DNA from: Burkholderia sp. Nafp2/4-1b
GTDB lineage: Bacteria > Pseudomonadota > Gammaproteobacteria > Burkholderiales > Burkholderiaceae
NCBI RefSeq assembly: GCF_003635165.1
Contig: NZ_ML058628.1
Location: forward strand, 62,001-126,000
Reading direction: 5' to 3'
Length of the DNA stretch: 64,000 bases
Shown: one piece after another, positions 1 to 8,768 of the stretch
Numbering within the stretch: the first letter of the stretch is position 1
Layout: the number at the start of each line of letters is the position of its first letter
Made by a program: the position numbers and the translations under genes
Notes under the pieces: generated by a model
The model's database searches: none
What the model was told of the DNA's origin: nothing
What the model saw: the letters and a program-made list of their open reading frames with translations, nothing else

Positions 1-256
1 CGTGGAAGTCGTATTCGTTCAGGCCCGGATGGCGATCGACCTGCACACCATCGCGGCCCATTCCGCGCAGGATCGCGGCAACCGTCTGCGCATGCCGGTT
101 CATCGTGCCGCAGATCACGCGGTCGAACGCCAGGCCTTGCCGCGCGAAGTATTCGCCGAGCCACGCGCCCTGCTGCTCGCCCGCGGCGGACAAACGGTCG
201 TAGTCGTCCGTGCCGAACGATGCCTGCCCGTGCCGTACCAGAAAGAGTTCAGCCAT
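1..256 (-). CDS. histidine phosphatase family protein (3' part outside window)
   Basis: The minus-strand reading frame starts MAELFLVRHGQAS and runs off the left edge after 85 codons. The LVRHG motif near residue 6 carries the phospho-accepting histidine of the histidine phosphatase (phosphoglycerate mutase-like) superfamily. The spacing after it, with an early D-Y-D-x-L-S and GxxQ, is normal for short bacterial members of the family. The substrate cannot be told from this fragment. The C-terminal half with the second catalytic histidine is not in the window. The family call is firm; the role is unknown. Confidence 0.85.
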   Translation of the reverse strand, partial: MAELFLVRHGQASFGTDDYDRLSAAGEQQGAWLGEYFARQGLAFDRVICGTMNRHAQTVAAILRGMGRDGVQVDRHPGLNEYDFH

Positions 257-463
257 TGCGTGCCCGCGTGAGGGAAAACCGAAGGTCCAGCATAGCTAGC
301 GGACCTGCATTTTTGAAATTTATTTTCTGAATCGGCATGTATTCACCGTATGAATTGCCGCTATTCAAACAGTGCGCTTGCACCGGCTTTCGAGTTGCCG
401 CCGTCGCGGCACGCGAATTGCGACCGCAACCATCGTCATGTCACCACGTTCAGGAGGGATGCG

Positions 464-619
464 ATGCTCGGTACGATCCTTATCATCGTTCTGATTCTGC
501 TGCTCATCGGGGCATTTCCCGCGTGGCCGCACAGCCGGGACTGGGGCTACTGGCCGTCGGGTGGCCTTGGGCTGGTCGTCATCATCGTCGTGATACTGGT
601 GCTGTTGGGTCACATTTAG
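464..619 (+). CDS. small DUF3309-type membrane protein
   Basis: This is a 51-residue protein beginning MLGTILIIVLILLLIG. A strong AGGAGGG ribosome site ends 6 bases before the ATG at 464, so this start is preferred over an in-frame ATG at 350. It has two hydrophobic segments (about residues 3-16 and 35-50) around a short polar turn, WPHSRDWGYWPSGG. This layout matches the DUF3309 family of tiny proteobacterial membrane proteins, whose function is not known. It stands alone and is followed at once by a hairpin terminator. Confidence 0.85.
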   Translation: MLGTILIIVLILLLIGAFPAWPHSRDWGYWPSGGLGLVVIIVVILVLLGHI

Positions 620-621
620 GC

Positions 622-658
622 AAAAAGGCGCGTGCCGCTCGCACGGCACGCGCCTTTC
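622..658 (+). terminator. intrinsic terminator after DUF3309 gene
   Basis: An A-tract is followed by a perfect GGCGCGTGCC stem, an 8-base loop, the complementary arm and TTT. It begins 3 bases after the stop of the DUF3309 gene. The A-tract on the other side would let it also serve the convergent acyl-CoA dehydrogenase gene on the minus strand. Confidence 0.8.
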
Positions 659-785
659 CTTGCCGTCGTCGCTTCTTTACAAAAGTAGGTGATGAACGGC
701 AGCCCGGCGGGTGCATGCAAATCCGCATGCGAATCCGCCCGAGCGCTACCCGACCTGCGGACGGGAGGCCGCCGCCGCGCGCCCC

Positions 786-2075
786 TTACTCCCGCGTCCA
801 GCCGTTCTGATAAAGCTCGCCGGCGAGCACGCCGAGACGCGACGCGAGCACGTAGTTCTCGCCATCCTCGATCAGCGCGGAGCGCACGTCGCGGAACAGC
901 TTCTCGATCGGAAACTCGCGCGTGGTGCCGTTGCCGCCGAACAACTGAAACGCCTCGTGCGTGACCTTCATCGCTTCCTCGGTCACGCTCACCTTGGCCT
1001 GCGCGGTGGCATACGGATGACTCTGCGGCGACATCCGCGAGAACGCGAGGCTGCGCCGCGCGATCGCGCGCGCCATCTCCAGCCGGCGCAGCATCTCGCC
1101 GATCCGCAGGTGCGTCATCTGGTGATCCATCAGGAGCGCGCCGCCCTGCTTGCGCTCGTGGCAGTAAGCAAGCGCCAGCTCGAACGCCGCGCGCGCGACG
1201 CCGACGAATACCTGACACATGTGCGTGCCCGCATACGACCACGTTGAGGCGAGGTTGCCGAGATAGTCGTCCTTCAGCGCGATCGCGAAGCGCTTCGGCA
1301 CCTTCACGTTGTCGAAATAGATCTCGCCCTGCGGCAGCGAACGCTGGCCGATCTTGTCGAGCGGCTTGCCGCGCGACACGCCCGGCAGATCGAGCGGCAG
1401 GATCATCGCGATGCCGTTGGTGAACTGGCTGCGCTCGCCTTCGCCGTAGAAACCGTCGCCGTAGTCCGCGGCCATGTAGGCGAGCGCAACCTGCGCGACC
1501 GACCCGTTCGAGATCCACGCGGAGCTCTGCCCGTTGATCACGATCTCGTCGGCGCCGACCTTCGCGGTCACGTTGCCGATCGGCTGCCGGCCGTTCGCGC
1601 CGAGCTCCTGCCGATACAGGATCGCCGCGTCGGAGCCGCGATCGGGTTGCGTGTTCATCCAGCAGCCGACCTTGCCGGTGCACATCTCGACCAGTTCCGC
1701 GCTGCCGACCGAATGCGCCATCATCAGCGGCATCGTAGCGGCACCGATCGATACGGCGAGGCCCGAGTCGCCCCAGCCGAGTTCCTCGCCGATCAGCGAC
1801 TCGATACGCACGGCCGTCTCCGGCGGAAACTGCGCGATCAGTTGCGGATCGAGGCCCAGCTTCGCGCTCTCGACGATCGCGGCCCAGTATGGCGAGCCGG
1901 GGGCGATCACCTCCTCCGGCGTCATCCGGTCGAGCTCGCGCCCGATCGGCCGCAGCACGTCGCGCGCGAAGCGGTGGACCGTGTGCTGGATTGCGTTTTC
2001 CTCTTCGCTCAGCGGCGTCTCGAAGCCGGTCAGGCCGACCAGCGGCAGCGCCGCGGACTTGTTCAGACGAATCAT
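786..2075 (-). CDS. acyl-CoA dehydrogenase family protein
   Basis: The 429-residue product has the acyl-CoA dehydrogenase layout: a helical N-terminal domain, a middle beta domain around residues 140-260, and a C-terminal helical domain ending in the FAD-contact motif QLFGGNGTTREFPIEKLFRD. The family introduces an alpha,beta double bond in acyl-CoA thioesters and passes electrons to ETF. It stands alone as the last block of the catabolic cluster, behind its own copy of the conserved upstream element (2141-2214). That element suggests co-regulation with the ligase and thiolase block upstream. The chain length or ring system of the substrate cannot be read from sequence. Confidence 0.9.
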   Translation of the reverse strand: MIRLNKSAALPLVGLTGFETPLSEEENAIQHTVHRFARDVLRPIGRELDRMTPEEVIAPGSPYWAAIVESAKLGLDPQLIAQFPPETAVRIESLIGEELGWGDSGLAVSIGAATMPLMMAHSVGSAELVEMCTGKVGCWMNTQPDRGSDAAILYRQELGANGRQPIGNVTAKVGADEIVINGQSSAWISNGSVAQVALAYMAADYGDGFYGEGERSQFTNGIAMILPLDLPGVSRGKPLDKIGQRSLPQGEIYFDNVKVPKRFAIALKDDYLGNLASTWSYAGTHMCQVFVGVARAAFELALAYCHERKQGGALLMDHQMTHLRIGEMLRRLEMARAIARRSLAFSRMSPQSHPYATAQAKVSVTEEAMKVTHEAFQLFGGNGTTREFPIEKLFRDVRSALIEDGENYVLASRLGVLAGELYQNGWTRE

Positions 2076-2140
2076 TTCCGTTCTCCTCCTGGACTCCAGT
2101 CATGTCGACCAGGCAGCAGACGCACCCGGCCATCCCACAT

Positions 2141-2214
2141 CTAGTAACACATACCAAACATAGGTCATCATGACAAACACAGGAAGCAAAAAAAAGACAG
2201 GGTATTCCCCTGTC
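2141..2214 (-). promoter_or_regulatory. conserved bipartite upstream element, copy A
   Basis: Read on the minus strand, it has a perfect inverted repeat GACAGGG/CCCTGTC with a 5-base GAATA spacer (2196-2214), then a T-tract. An 11-bp dyad GTCATGATGAC (2164-2174) follows, then CTA and a tail with TTGG and TGTTACTAG. The dyad lies about 90 bases from the start of the acyl-CoA dehydrogenase gene. Because it also follows the TetR stop at 2248, the first repeat plus T-tract could act as that gene's terminator. The same architecture recurs at 8679, 19562 and 23474 with the two repeats 31-33 bp apart. Confidence 0.75.
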
Positions 2215-2247
2215 CGTTCCTGACTCGCCGCTGCGCGGCTCGCGCCG

Positions 2248-2922
2248 TTACTTGCGCGCGGGTTCCGTCAGCGTGCCGTAGGCGATCGCGTGCGAGGTCG
2301 CAGTGAAATACGCGTCGAGCGCCTGCGAATGCCGCCCGGTCCCGTACTGCATCGCGAAGCCGTCCGCCAGTGCGATCAGCATCGTCGCCGCATGCCGGCT
2401 GTCGGCCGCGCTGAACGCCGGATTGACCGCGCGCAGCAATTGCGCGAGGTCGCGCGTGAGCGTCGCGTACCACTCGTCATAGAGCTTGAAGCATTCGGGA
2501 TCGGTGGCCGCGAACGACAGGAAATGCCGGAACAGTGCGTTGTACTTCGCATCCTTCGCATCGGCGATCGAGCGCTGGATCATCTCTTCGAACACGTCGC
2601 GCGGCGACGCATCGCTGCCGAGCGCGCGCTTCATGTCCTCCAGATACGTGTCGATGACCGGCTCGATCACGGCGCGCAACACGGCGATCCGGGTCGGGAA
2701 GTAGTACTGCAGATTGCTGACGCTGATCCCGGCGGCAGCCGCGACCGCGCGCTGCGAGAATTCCAGCGGGCCGCCGTCCAGCAGCAGCTTGCGCGCGACA
2801 CGAATGATCGTATTGCGCGTGCGCAGCCCTTGCGCCCGCAAACCGTCGGGATTGCTCGCTGCTGCGGTGGGAGTCGAAGTGCGCCGCTTTCGGGTGCTGC
2901 GCTGCTCGTTGGACACTGTCAT
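2248..2922 (-). CDS. TetR/AcrR family regulator
   Basis: The 224-residue protein has a TetR-type helix-turn-helix near residues 30-75 (RAVAAAAGISVSNLQYYFPTR), followed by a helical ligand-binding region. The ATG at 2922 is chosen over an upstream ATG at 3021. A -10 like box and a perfect palindrome lie between the two, which would put the longer start upstream of the promoter. It sits at the end of the ligase/thiolase/oxidoreductase block and before element copy A. It is therefore one of two candidate regulators of the catabolic cluster. Its ligand is unknown; an acyl-CoA or the pathway substrate is a reasonable guess. Confidence 0.88.
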   Translation of the reverse strand: MTVSNEQRSTRKRRTSTPTAAASNPDGLRAQGLRTRNTIIRVARKLLLDGGPLEFSQRAVAAAAGISVSNLQYYFPTRIAVLRAVIEPVIDTYLEDMKRALGSDASPRDVFEEMIQRSIADAKDAKYNALFRHFLSFAATDPECFKLYDEWYATLTRDLAQLLRAVNPAFSAADSRHAATMLIALADGFAMQYGTGRHSQALDAYFTATSHAIAYGTLTEPARK

Positions 2923-2964
2923 TGTGTTCGTCGTGAAAATGGCGTTTCGGCTTCGTCGAAATGA

Positions 2965-2997
2965 CGCTCCGTACCTTACGGAGCGCAAACGACTATA
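2965..2997 (-). promoter_or_regulatory. promoter and palindromic operator of TetR gene
   Basis: A perfect dyad CGCTCCGTA / TACGGAGCG with a 3-base spacer occupies 2965-2985, about 43 bases upstream of the TetR start. Just upstream of it on the minus strand is TATAGT (2992-2997), a good -10 box. This is the usual arrangement for an autorepressing TetR protein. It differs from the dyads in the four cluster elements. Confidence 0.6.
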
Positions 2998-3088
2998 CCC
3001 GATGCGAGCCTCGTTTTCCATCGAGCCGCCCCTGTGCCGGGCGGTTCGGCCGGATCCGCTTCGCGCGTCGCGACGAGCGCGTGCGCCG

Positions 3089-4573
3089 CTACATCGGGCG
3101 CACCTTGCGGTTCACGCGTTCGTCGAGCAGGTTCGCGACGCCGAGCATCGCGGTCATCGCACACCAGCGCAGCGGTTCCGGCGGCACCGACGGCGTCTTG
3201 TGCGTCAGCGTGTCGAGCAGCGGCGACTGGCCGTCGTGGATCCGCTCAGCCAGCACGCGCCCGATCAGCGACTGCGTGCCGACGCCATGCCCCGAGCAGC
3301 CGGCCGTGTAGAACACGTTGCGGTGCGCGCCGGCCGCGCCGACCACCGGCAGTGCGTCGCCGGCGAACGAGATGTAGCCGCTCCAGCACGCGCGCACCGG
3401 CACGTTGCCGAGTTGCGGAAAACGCGCGTGCAGCGTTTTCGCGAGTGCGCGATACGTGACGTCATCGGGCACGTTCGGCGTCTGCGAGCCGTACACGTAG
3501 TGCAGCCGCTTGGTCGTCAGCAGCAGCGTGTTGCGCGCGGTGAGGCGGTGGCTTTCCATCGTCAGGTGCGGCGTCACGATGCCCTCGCGGTTCGGCCAGC
3601 CCAGTGCGTCGAGCTGCGCATCGGACAGCGGCTCGGTTTCGAGCGCCGACACGCGCAACGGCATTACCTTGTCGCCGAGCAGGCCGAGTTGCGGCGTGTA
3701 CGCGTTGGTCGCCAGCACCAGCACCGGCGCGCTCGCGCTGCCGCGCGCGGTACGCACGCGCACGGTCTGCCCTTCGTCGAAGCCGAGCAGCGCGGTGTTC
3801 TCGTAGAGCTTCACGCCGGCCGCGAGCGCCGCGCGCCGCAGCCCGGTCACGTACTTGCCGGGATCGAGCGTGCCGCCGCCCGGCACGTATGCGCCGAACA
3901 GGAAGGCCGGCGGAATGCCGCGCGCGCGCATCGCCGCGCCGTCGAGGAACTGCGCGGGCGAGCCGAGTTCGATGCCGGTTTCCATGCTTTCGCGCAGGCG
4001 CTTCTCCTGCGACGGATGCACGCCCGCGCGGATGATGCCCGATGCGCGGTAGTCGCAATCGATCGCGTAGTCGGCGAGCTTGCGTTCGACATAGGCGACG
4101 CCTTCGTCGTAGAAGCCGACGATCCGCTTCGCCTGCTCGTGCCCGACGCGCTTGACGAACAGTTCGTATTCGAGCCCCTGGCCGCCGGCGAGATAGCCGG
4201 CGTTGCGCCCGCTCGCGCCGTAACCCGCGAACTCGCGTTCGAGCACGACGACACTCGCGCCGCGCGCGGCCAGCTCCAGCGCCGTCGACAGGCCTGCGAA
4301 GCCGGCGCCGACCACGACCACGTCGGCCTGCACGTCGCCTTCGAGCGGCGGCTGCGCGTCGGCGGGTGCGTCGATCCAGCCGCCGATCGGCCGGTACTTC
4401 TGCAACGCGGCGTCCGCGCGGAGTTCCTCGCCCCAGCGCGCGAGCGGGCCGGACGCATCCGTCCCGGCCGCCTGTATCGCCGCCGCCGCGCCGACGCCGC
4501 CCGTTGCGCGCCCTGTCGCCTGCCCGGTCCGTCCTGCCTGTCCCGTCGCCATCACGCCGTATGCGTCGCTCAT
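3089..4573 (-). CDS. FAD-dependent oxidoreductase, DAO family (PuuB/amine-oxidising type)
   Basis: The 494-residue product carries the dinucleotide-binding motif DVVVVGAGFAGLS near residues 85-96 and a DAO-type C-terminus with GDALPVVG and GCSGHGVGTQS. These match the group containing gamma-glutamylputrescine oxidase and other amine or amino-acid oxidases. The ATG at 4573 is chosen because GGAGG precedes it by 6 bases; a slightly longer start at 4588 overlaps the thiolase stop. It is the last enzyme gene of its block. With two other flavin amine oxidases and RidA in the same cluster, oxidation of a C-N bond is the likely chemistry. The substrate is unknown. Confidence 0.85.
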   Translation of the reverse strand: MSDAYGVMATGQAGRTGQATGRATGGVGAAAAIQAAGTDASGPLARWGEELRADAALQKYRPIGGWIDAPADAQPPLEGDVQADVVVVGAGFAGLSTALELAARGASVVVLEREFAGYGASGRNAGYLAGGQGLEYELFVKRVGHEQAKRIVGFYDEGVAYVERKLADYAIDCDYRASGIIRAGVHPSQEKRLRESMETGIELGSPAQFLDGAAMRARGIPPAFLFGAYVPGGGTLDPGKYVTGLRRAALAAGVKLYENTALLGFDEGQTVRVRTARGSASAPVLVLATNAYTPQLGLLGDKVMPLRVSALETEPLSDAQLDALGWPNREGIVTPHLTMESHRLTARNTLLLTTKRLHYVYGSQTPNVPDDVTYRALAKTLHARFPQLGNVPVRACWSGYISFAGDALPVVGAAGAHRNVFYTAGCSGHGVGTQSLIGRVLAERIHDGQSPLLDTLTHKTPSVPPEPLRWCAMTAMLGVANLLDERVNRKVRPM

Positions 4574-4584
4574 GTTCGCCTCCG

Positions 4585-5826
4585 TCAATCCCTGCTGAGA
4601 ATGTGAATCGCCAGCGCCGCTTCCTCGATCCCCTGAAGGCCGCCGCCGTTCTCCTGGATCGCATGGCGCGCGCCCTTCACCTGACGCGCACCGGCCTCGT
4701 CGCGCAATTGCGTGACCAGTTCGTACAGCTGTCCGATGCCGGTCGCGCCGAGCGGGTGGCCCTTCGATTCGAGCCCGCCCGACGTGTTGATCGGAATCCG
4801 TCCGCCGAGCGTGAATTCGCCGCGCTCGGCCGCCGGGCCGCCTTCGCCGAGCGGCACGAAGCCGAGGTTCTCGGCCTGGATGATTTCGCCCATCGCCGAC
4901 GCGTCGTGCACTTCGGCGACGTCCATGTCCTCCGGACCGAGGCCGGCCTGCTCGTATGCCTGAAGCGCGGCAAGCCGGCCGATGTGCTTGTGCGGCTCGT
5001 CGATGCGCCGACGCGTGAAGCTTCGAATCACGCTTGCGGCGATCCGGATGCAGCGGCTGCGATCGGCGCCGATGCGCTCAAGGCCTTCCTCGGTGCAGAT
5101 GATCGCCGCGGCCGCGCCGTCCGACAGCGGCGCGCACATCGGCAGCGTGATCGGGTACGTGATCGGCGGCGCCGCCAGCACCTCGTCGATCGTGAACGGC
5201 TGGCGGAACTGCGAGTACGGGTTGTGCACCGAATGCGCGTGGTTCTTCGCGGATACGGCCGCGATCTGCCGCTGCGTCGTGCCGTAGGTGTGCATGTGAT
5301 GCCGGCACATCGCCGCGTAGATCTTCATGAAGCGGCTGTACGGCCGCTCTGATTCCGAGCCGGGCGGCGGCTCGATCCCCTCGCCGAGCCGCGCGAGCGT
5401 CGCGAAGTTCTCGTCGACGCGCGCGACGTCCCAGCCGGCCTCGAACAACGAGAACGATTTCGCCTTGTCCGGGATGTTCATCTTTTCCGCGCCGAGCGCG
5501 AGCGCGACGTCGCATGCGCCCGACTGCAGCTCGCGCACGGCGAGGTGCACAGCCGTGCTGCCGGACGCGCATGCATTCTCGACGTTGAACATCGGGATGC
5601 CTTCGAGGCCGATCTTGCTGAACACGACCTGGCCGGGAATCGACAGCTGCCCCTGCAACGAGCCGTTGGTGATGCCCGAATAGAACGCCGTGCGGATCGC
5701 GTCGGCATGGCAACCGGCGTCGCGCAACGCGCGCTGCAGTGCCTCGCGCGCGAGGTCGTCGATGCTGCGGTCGGGATGCTTGCCGAACACGGTCATTGCG
5801 ATGCCGGCGATATAGATGTTGCTCAT
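4585..5826 (-). CDS. thiolase family protein (SCP-x / lipid-transfer type)
   Basis: The 413-residue protein has the thiolase nucleophile in VENACASGS (Cys86), EVHDASAMGE, a second active-site block SKGHPLGATG, and QENGGG near the C-terminus. That pattern fits the SCP-x-like thiolases, which cleave branched or ring-derived 3-ketoacyl-CoAs, better than the short FadA type. Its start is 25 bases from the ligase stop, and the next gene follows within 11 bases, so it is co-transcribed. It is the probable carbon-carbon cleavage step of the cluster. Confidence 0.88.
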   Translation of the reverse strand: MSNIYIAGIAMTVFGKHPDRSIDDLAREALQRALRDAGCHADAIRTAFYSGITNGSLQGQLSIPGQVVFSKIGLEGIPMFNVENACASGSTAVHLAVRELQSGACDVALALGAEKMNIPDKAKSFSLFEAGWDVARVDENFATLARLGEGIEPPPGSESERPYSRFMKIYAAMCRHHMHTYGTTQRQIAAVSAKNHAHSVHNPYSQFRQPFTIDEVLAAPPITYPITLPMCAPLSDGAAAAIICTEEGLERIGADRSRCIRIAASVIRSFTRRRIDEPHKHIGRLAALQAYEQAGLGPEDMDVAEVHDASAMGEIIQAENLGFVPLGEGGPAAERGEFTLGGRIPINTSGGLESKGHPLGATGIGQLYELVTQLRDEAGARQVKGARHAIQENGGGLQGIEEAALAIHILSRD

Positions 5827-5851
5827 CGTCTGGTGTCCATATCGATCGGGT

Positions 5852-7405
5852 TCAGATCCTGCGTTGCTGGCCTTGCCAGTACTGTTCGCGCAAGTCTTTC
5901 TTCAGCACCTTGCCGGCCGTGCTGCGCGGCAGCGCGGCGATGAAGTCCACGCTCTTCGGCGCCTTCACCGAGCCGAGCTGCGCCTTGCACAGCGCGATCA
6001 GCTCGTCGGCACTCACCTGCTGGCCCGCATTGAGCTCGACGACGGCCTTCACGGCCTCGCCCCACTTGTCGTCGGGCACGCCGATCACCGCGCAGTCCTG
6101 CACCGCCGGATGCGCCCAGATCACCTGCTCCACTTCGCTCGGATAGACGTTGAAGCCGCCGCTGATGATCATGTCCTTCTTGCGGTCGGTGATGTGCAGG
6201 TAGCCTTCCCGATCGAGATGGCCGATATCGCCGGTGTGCAGCCAGCCGTCGACGATCGTCTCGGCCGTCTTGTCCGGCGCGCGGTAGTAGCCCTTCATCA
6301 CGAGGTCGCCGCGCACGCAGATCTCGCCGGTCTCGCCCTGCTTCAGCACCGCGCCGCGCTCGCCGACGATCGCGACACCGACCAGCGGATTCGGGCGGCC
6401 AACCGATGCCAGCCGCTCGTCCGGCGCCAGCTTTCCGTCGACGAAATGCTCGGCCGGCGTCAGGTACGAGATCGACGCGGGCGCTTCGGTCTGCCCGTAG
6501 CCGCCCGTCATCACCGGGCCGAACACCTCGATCGCGCGCTTGAGCTTCTCGATCGACATCGGCGCGGCGCCGTACAGGAAGTAGCGCAGCGACGAGAAGT
6601 CGACCTTTTCGATGCCCGGGATATCGAGCAGACGGTAGATCACGGTCGGCGGCAGGAAGAACTCGGTCACGCGATGCTTGACGATCGCACCGAGCAGCAG
6701 CGCGGGGTCGGGCTTCGGCAACACGACCACCGTACCGCCGCGTGCGGTGCACGGCAGCGACATCATCCCGGCGGTATGCGTCATCGGCGCGGCCGCAAGG
6801 TTCACCGGCCGCGCGTCGCCATACGACATCGCGATCATGAAATTCGCGAAATACGTCTGGAACGAGCGGTGCGTGTTCATCACGCCCTTCGGCAAGCCCG
6901 TCGTGCCGCCGGTGGCCGACAGCGTGACGACGTCGTCCATCGCGTAGTCGACGACCGGCGGCGTGGCCGGCTGCCCGTCGCTCCACGCGGCGAGCGACGG
7001 CGCCCACGGCAGTTCGGCGTCGATGCACACCCACAGCCGAACCTTCGGCAGGCTCGGCCGCAGCGCGTCGATCGCGTCCGCGAACGCGTGGTGGAAGAAC
7101 AGCACCTCGCAGTCGAACGCGTCGAGCACGTACTGATTCTCGGTGGCCGCATTGCGGCCGTTGACCGGGATATACGCGAGCCCCGCGCGCCACATGCCGA
7201 GCGCGCAGCTCCAGCCGATCACGTCGTTGTCCGCCCACACCGCCGCCTTCGCTTCCTTCGCGAAGCCGGCGGCGAGCAGCCCGTTGGCGATGCGGCACGA
7301 CAGCTCGCCGATTTCCTGGAACGTGTAGCTGCGCTCGTCCTGGATGTACGCGATGCCGTCGGGATTGATGCGCCACCCGCGGTCGTAGAAATCGATAATG
7401 GCCAT
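5852..7405 (-). CDS. acyl-CoA synthetase (class I adenylate-forming enzyme)
   Basis: The 517-residue protein shows the AMP-binding P-loop SATGGTTGLPKGV, the GYGQTEAP motif, the hinge-region DREGYLHITDRKKDMIISGG, and the C-terminal lysine block RSTAGKVLKKDLRE. These are the full set of motifs of acyl- or aryl-CoA ligases that activate a carboxylic acid with ATP and CoA. In this block it would supply the CoA ester used by the dehydrogenase and thiolase. The acid substrate is not predictable from motifs. Confidence 0.9.
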   Translation of the reverse strand: MAIIDFYDRGWRINPDGIAYIQDERSYTFQEIGELSCRIANGLLAAGFAKEAKAAVWADNDVIGWSCALGMWRAGLAYIPVNGRNAATENQYVLDAFDCEVLFFHHAFADAIDALRPSLPKVRLWVCIDAELPWAPSLAAWSDGQPATPPVVDYAMDDVVTLSATGGTTGLPKGVMNTHRSFQTYFANFMIAMSYGDARPVNLAAAPMTHTAGMMSLPCTARGGTVVVLPKPDPALLLGAIVKHRVTEFFLPPTVIYRLLDIPGIEKVDFSSLRYFLYGAAPMSIEKLKRAIEVFGPVMTGGYGQTEAPASISYLTPAEHFVDGKLAPDERLASVGRPNPLVGVAIVGERGAVLKQGETGEICVRGDLVMKGYYRAPDKTAETIVDGWLHTGDIGHLDREGYLHITDRKKDMIISGGFNVYPSEVEQVIWAHPAVQDCAVIGVPDDKWGEAVKAVVELNAGQQVSADELIALCKAQLGSVKAPKSVDFIAALPRSTAGKVLKKDLREQYWQGQQRRI

Positions 7406-7447
7406 GTCACGTGTTCCGTTGAATGAAGATCGGCGCGGCGGCGGCGC

Positions 7448-8578
7448 TCACAGTTGAGTGACCGTGGCGCGCGCGAGCCCGCGCTGCTCGAGGAAGCCGA
7501 GCAGGTAGCGATGGCCGAATGCCTTCGAGCCCGACGCGAAGCCCGTGCGCGCGGTATCGCCGTCGAGCAGCTTGTGCACGCCGGCCGCGTGAATCGCGCC
7601 CGTCGAAATGTACGGCGTGACACCGTGCACGGTCGCGCGCACCGACGCGAGCTGGCCGCGGCCGATCGCGAAGTCGACGCTGCGCTGGATCGTCGTGCGC
7701 TCGCGCGGCGGCATCGTCGGCGTGGTCGATGCGACCACCTGTTTCAGCACCTCGTCCTGCTGCTCGCGCGGCAGGTGCTTGTATTCGGCTTCCCACTTCT
7801 GCCCGAACTGGTGCACCAGCTTCATCACGTTGTTGTCGTAGAAGCCCACGCAAGAGATGCAGCTGCGCACGCGCGAATCGCGCTCGAAGTAGACCGGCAG
7901 CGACGTGCCGCCCCACGGCAGGCAGAACACCGGCTGCATGAGCTCGGGCGTGGCCACGGTGAACGACGCGTCCGCCGCGTGCGGCACGAGCGCCTTCTCC
8001 CACAGGTAGCAGGACTCGTGGCGCGCGCCGTCGAAGATCGTCGCGGTCGAGCCGATGCTCACGCCCGCCGCGCCGCGCGGGCCGCGCGTCAGCGTGGCCG
8101 TTTCCAGCGCATCGATGCCCGGCGTTTCGAGCGCGAGCTCGGCGGCGATCTCGGCGAACGTGTACATGTACGCGTTCGACGACGACACCAGCAGCCCGGC
8201 CTGGCGATACAGCTCGCCGAACTCGTCGCGCACCTGGCGGATATACGACTGCTCGCCGGTCGTATCGAGGTGGTGGCAGCCGGCCTTCAGCGCGGCCTCG
8301 ACGCCGACGAGCCCGAAGCTCGAGAACGGCCCGACGGTATTGCAGACCACCTTCGCGCCGCGAAATGCCTTCACCAGCGCGTCGACGTCGTGCTCGGCCT
8401 CGATGATTTCGTATTGCGCGGATTCGAGGCGCACGACGCGCTGCGCCATCATTTCCTTCGCGCGGCCCGCGTTGCGTGCGACCGCGGTGAACGGGATGTT
8501 CTGGTCGATCAGCCAGTCCATGATCAACATGCCGGTGTAACCGCTTGCGCCATAAACGACGACGGGGTGCTTAGCCAT
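7448..8578 (-). CDS. saccharopine dehydrogenase-like NAD(P)-binding protein
   Basis: The 376-residue protein opens with a Rossmann motif VVVYGASGYTGMLI and continues with the saccharopine dehydrogenase-type CNTVGPFSSFG block. This family includes trans-acting enoyl reductases and saccharopine reductases. It is the first gene of the block reading saccharopine-like protein, ligase, thiolase, DAO oxidoreductase and TetR. It is preceded by element copy B. The reaction is unknown; reduction of an imine, enoyl or keto intermediate is possible. Confidence 0.8.
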   Translation of the reverse strand: MAKHPVVVYGASGYTGMLIMDWLIDQNIPFTAVARNAGRAKEMMAQRVVRLESAQYEIIEAEHDVDALVKAFRGAKVVCNTVGPFSSFGLVGVEAALKAGCHHLDTTGEQSYIRQVRDEFGELYRQAGLLVSSSNAYMYTFAEIAAELALETPGIDALETATLTRGPRGAAGVSIGSTATIFDGARHESCYLWEKALVPHAADASFTVATPELMQPVFCLPWGGTSLPVYFERDSRVRSCISCVGFYDNNVMKLVHQFGQKWEAEYKHLPREQQDEVLKQVVASTTPTMPPRERTTIQRSVDFAIGRGQLASVRATVHGVTPYISTGAIHAAGVHKLLDGDTARTGFASGSKAFGHRYLLGFLEQRGLARATVTQL

Positions 8579-8626
8579 GGTTGTCTCCTGAAACGTGAGT
8601 TGTTGAAAACCGGTTCGGCCGAACGG

Positions 8627-8657
8627 CCGTTACTACCGTTGTTACCGTTACTACCGC
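8627..8657. repeat. short 9-bp tandem repeat in leader
   Basis: Three near-identical 9-bp units (CGTTACTAC, CGTTGTTAC, CGTTACTAC) lie between element copy B and the saccharopine-like gene, in the probable 5' leader. No function is evident. Confidence 0.5.
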
Positions 8658-8678
8658 TTCGAATTCGGGTGCTTATTT

Positions 8679-8752
8679 CTAGAACACATTACCAATCTTA
8701 GGTCACTATGACAAAGTAAACGACGAAGAAAAAGGCAGGGTATTCCCGAGCC
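8679..8752 (-). promoter_or_regulatory. conserved bipartite upstream element, copy B
   Basis: On the minus strand the GGG-AATA-CCC core with flanking GGC/GCC (8734-8752) is followed by a T-tract. The dyad GTCATAGTGAC (8702-8712), CTA, and a tail with TTGG and TGTTCTAG come next. The tail is the closest to that of copy A. It lies between the cytochrome c stop at 8769 and the saccharopine-like gene at 8578. The outer stem of the first repeat is imperfect here, although the GGGAATACCC core is kept. Confidence 0.72.
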
Positions 8753-8768
8753 TGACGCGCCGTGGGCA

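Noticed and set aside
2714-4606. Long plus-strand open frames opposite the TetR and oxidoreductase genes
   Set aside because: High G+C keeps antisense frames open; the translations are Arg-, Ala- and His-rich and lack family motifs, while the minus-strand genes have clear domains.
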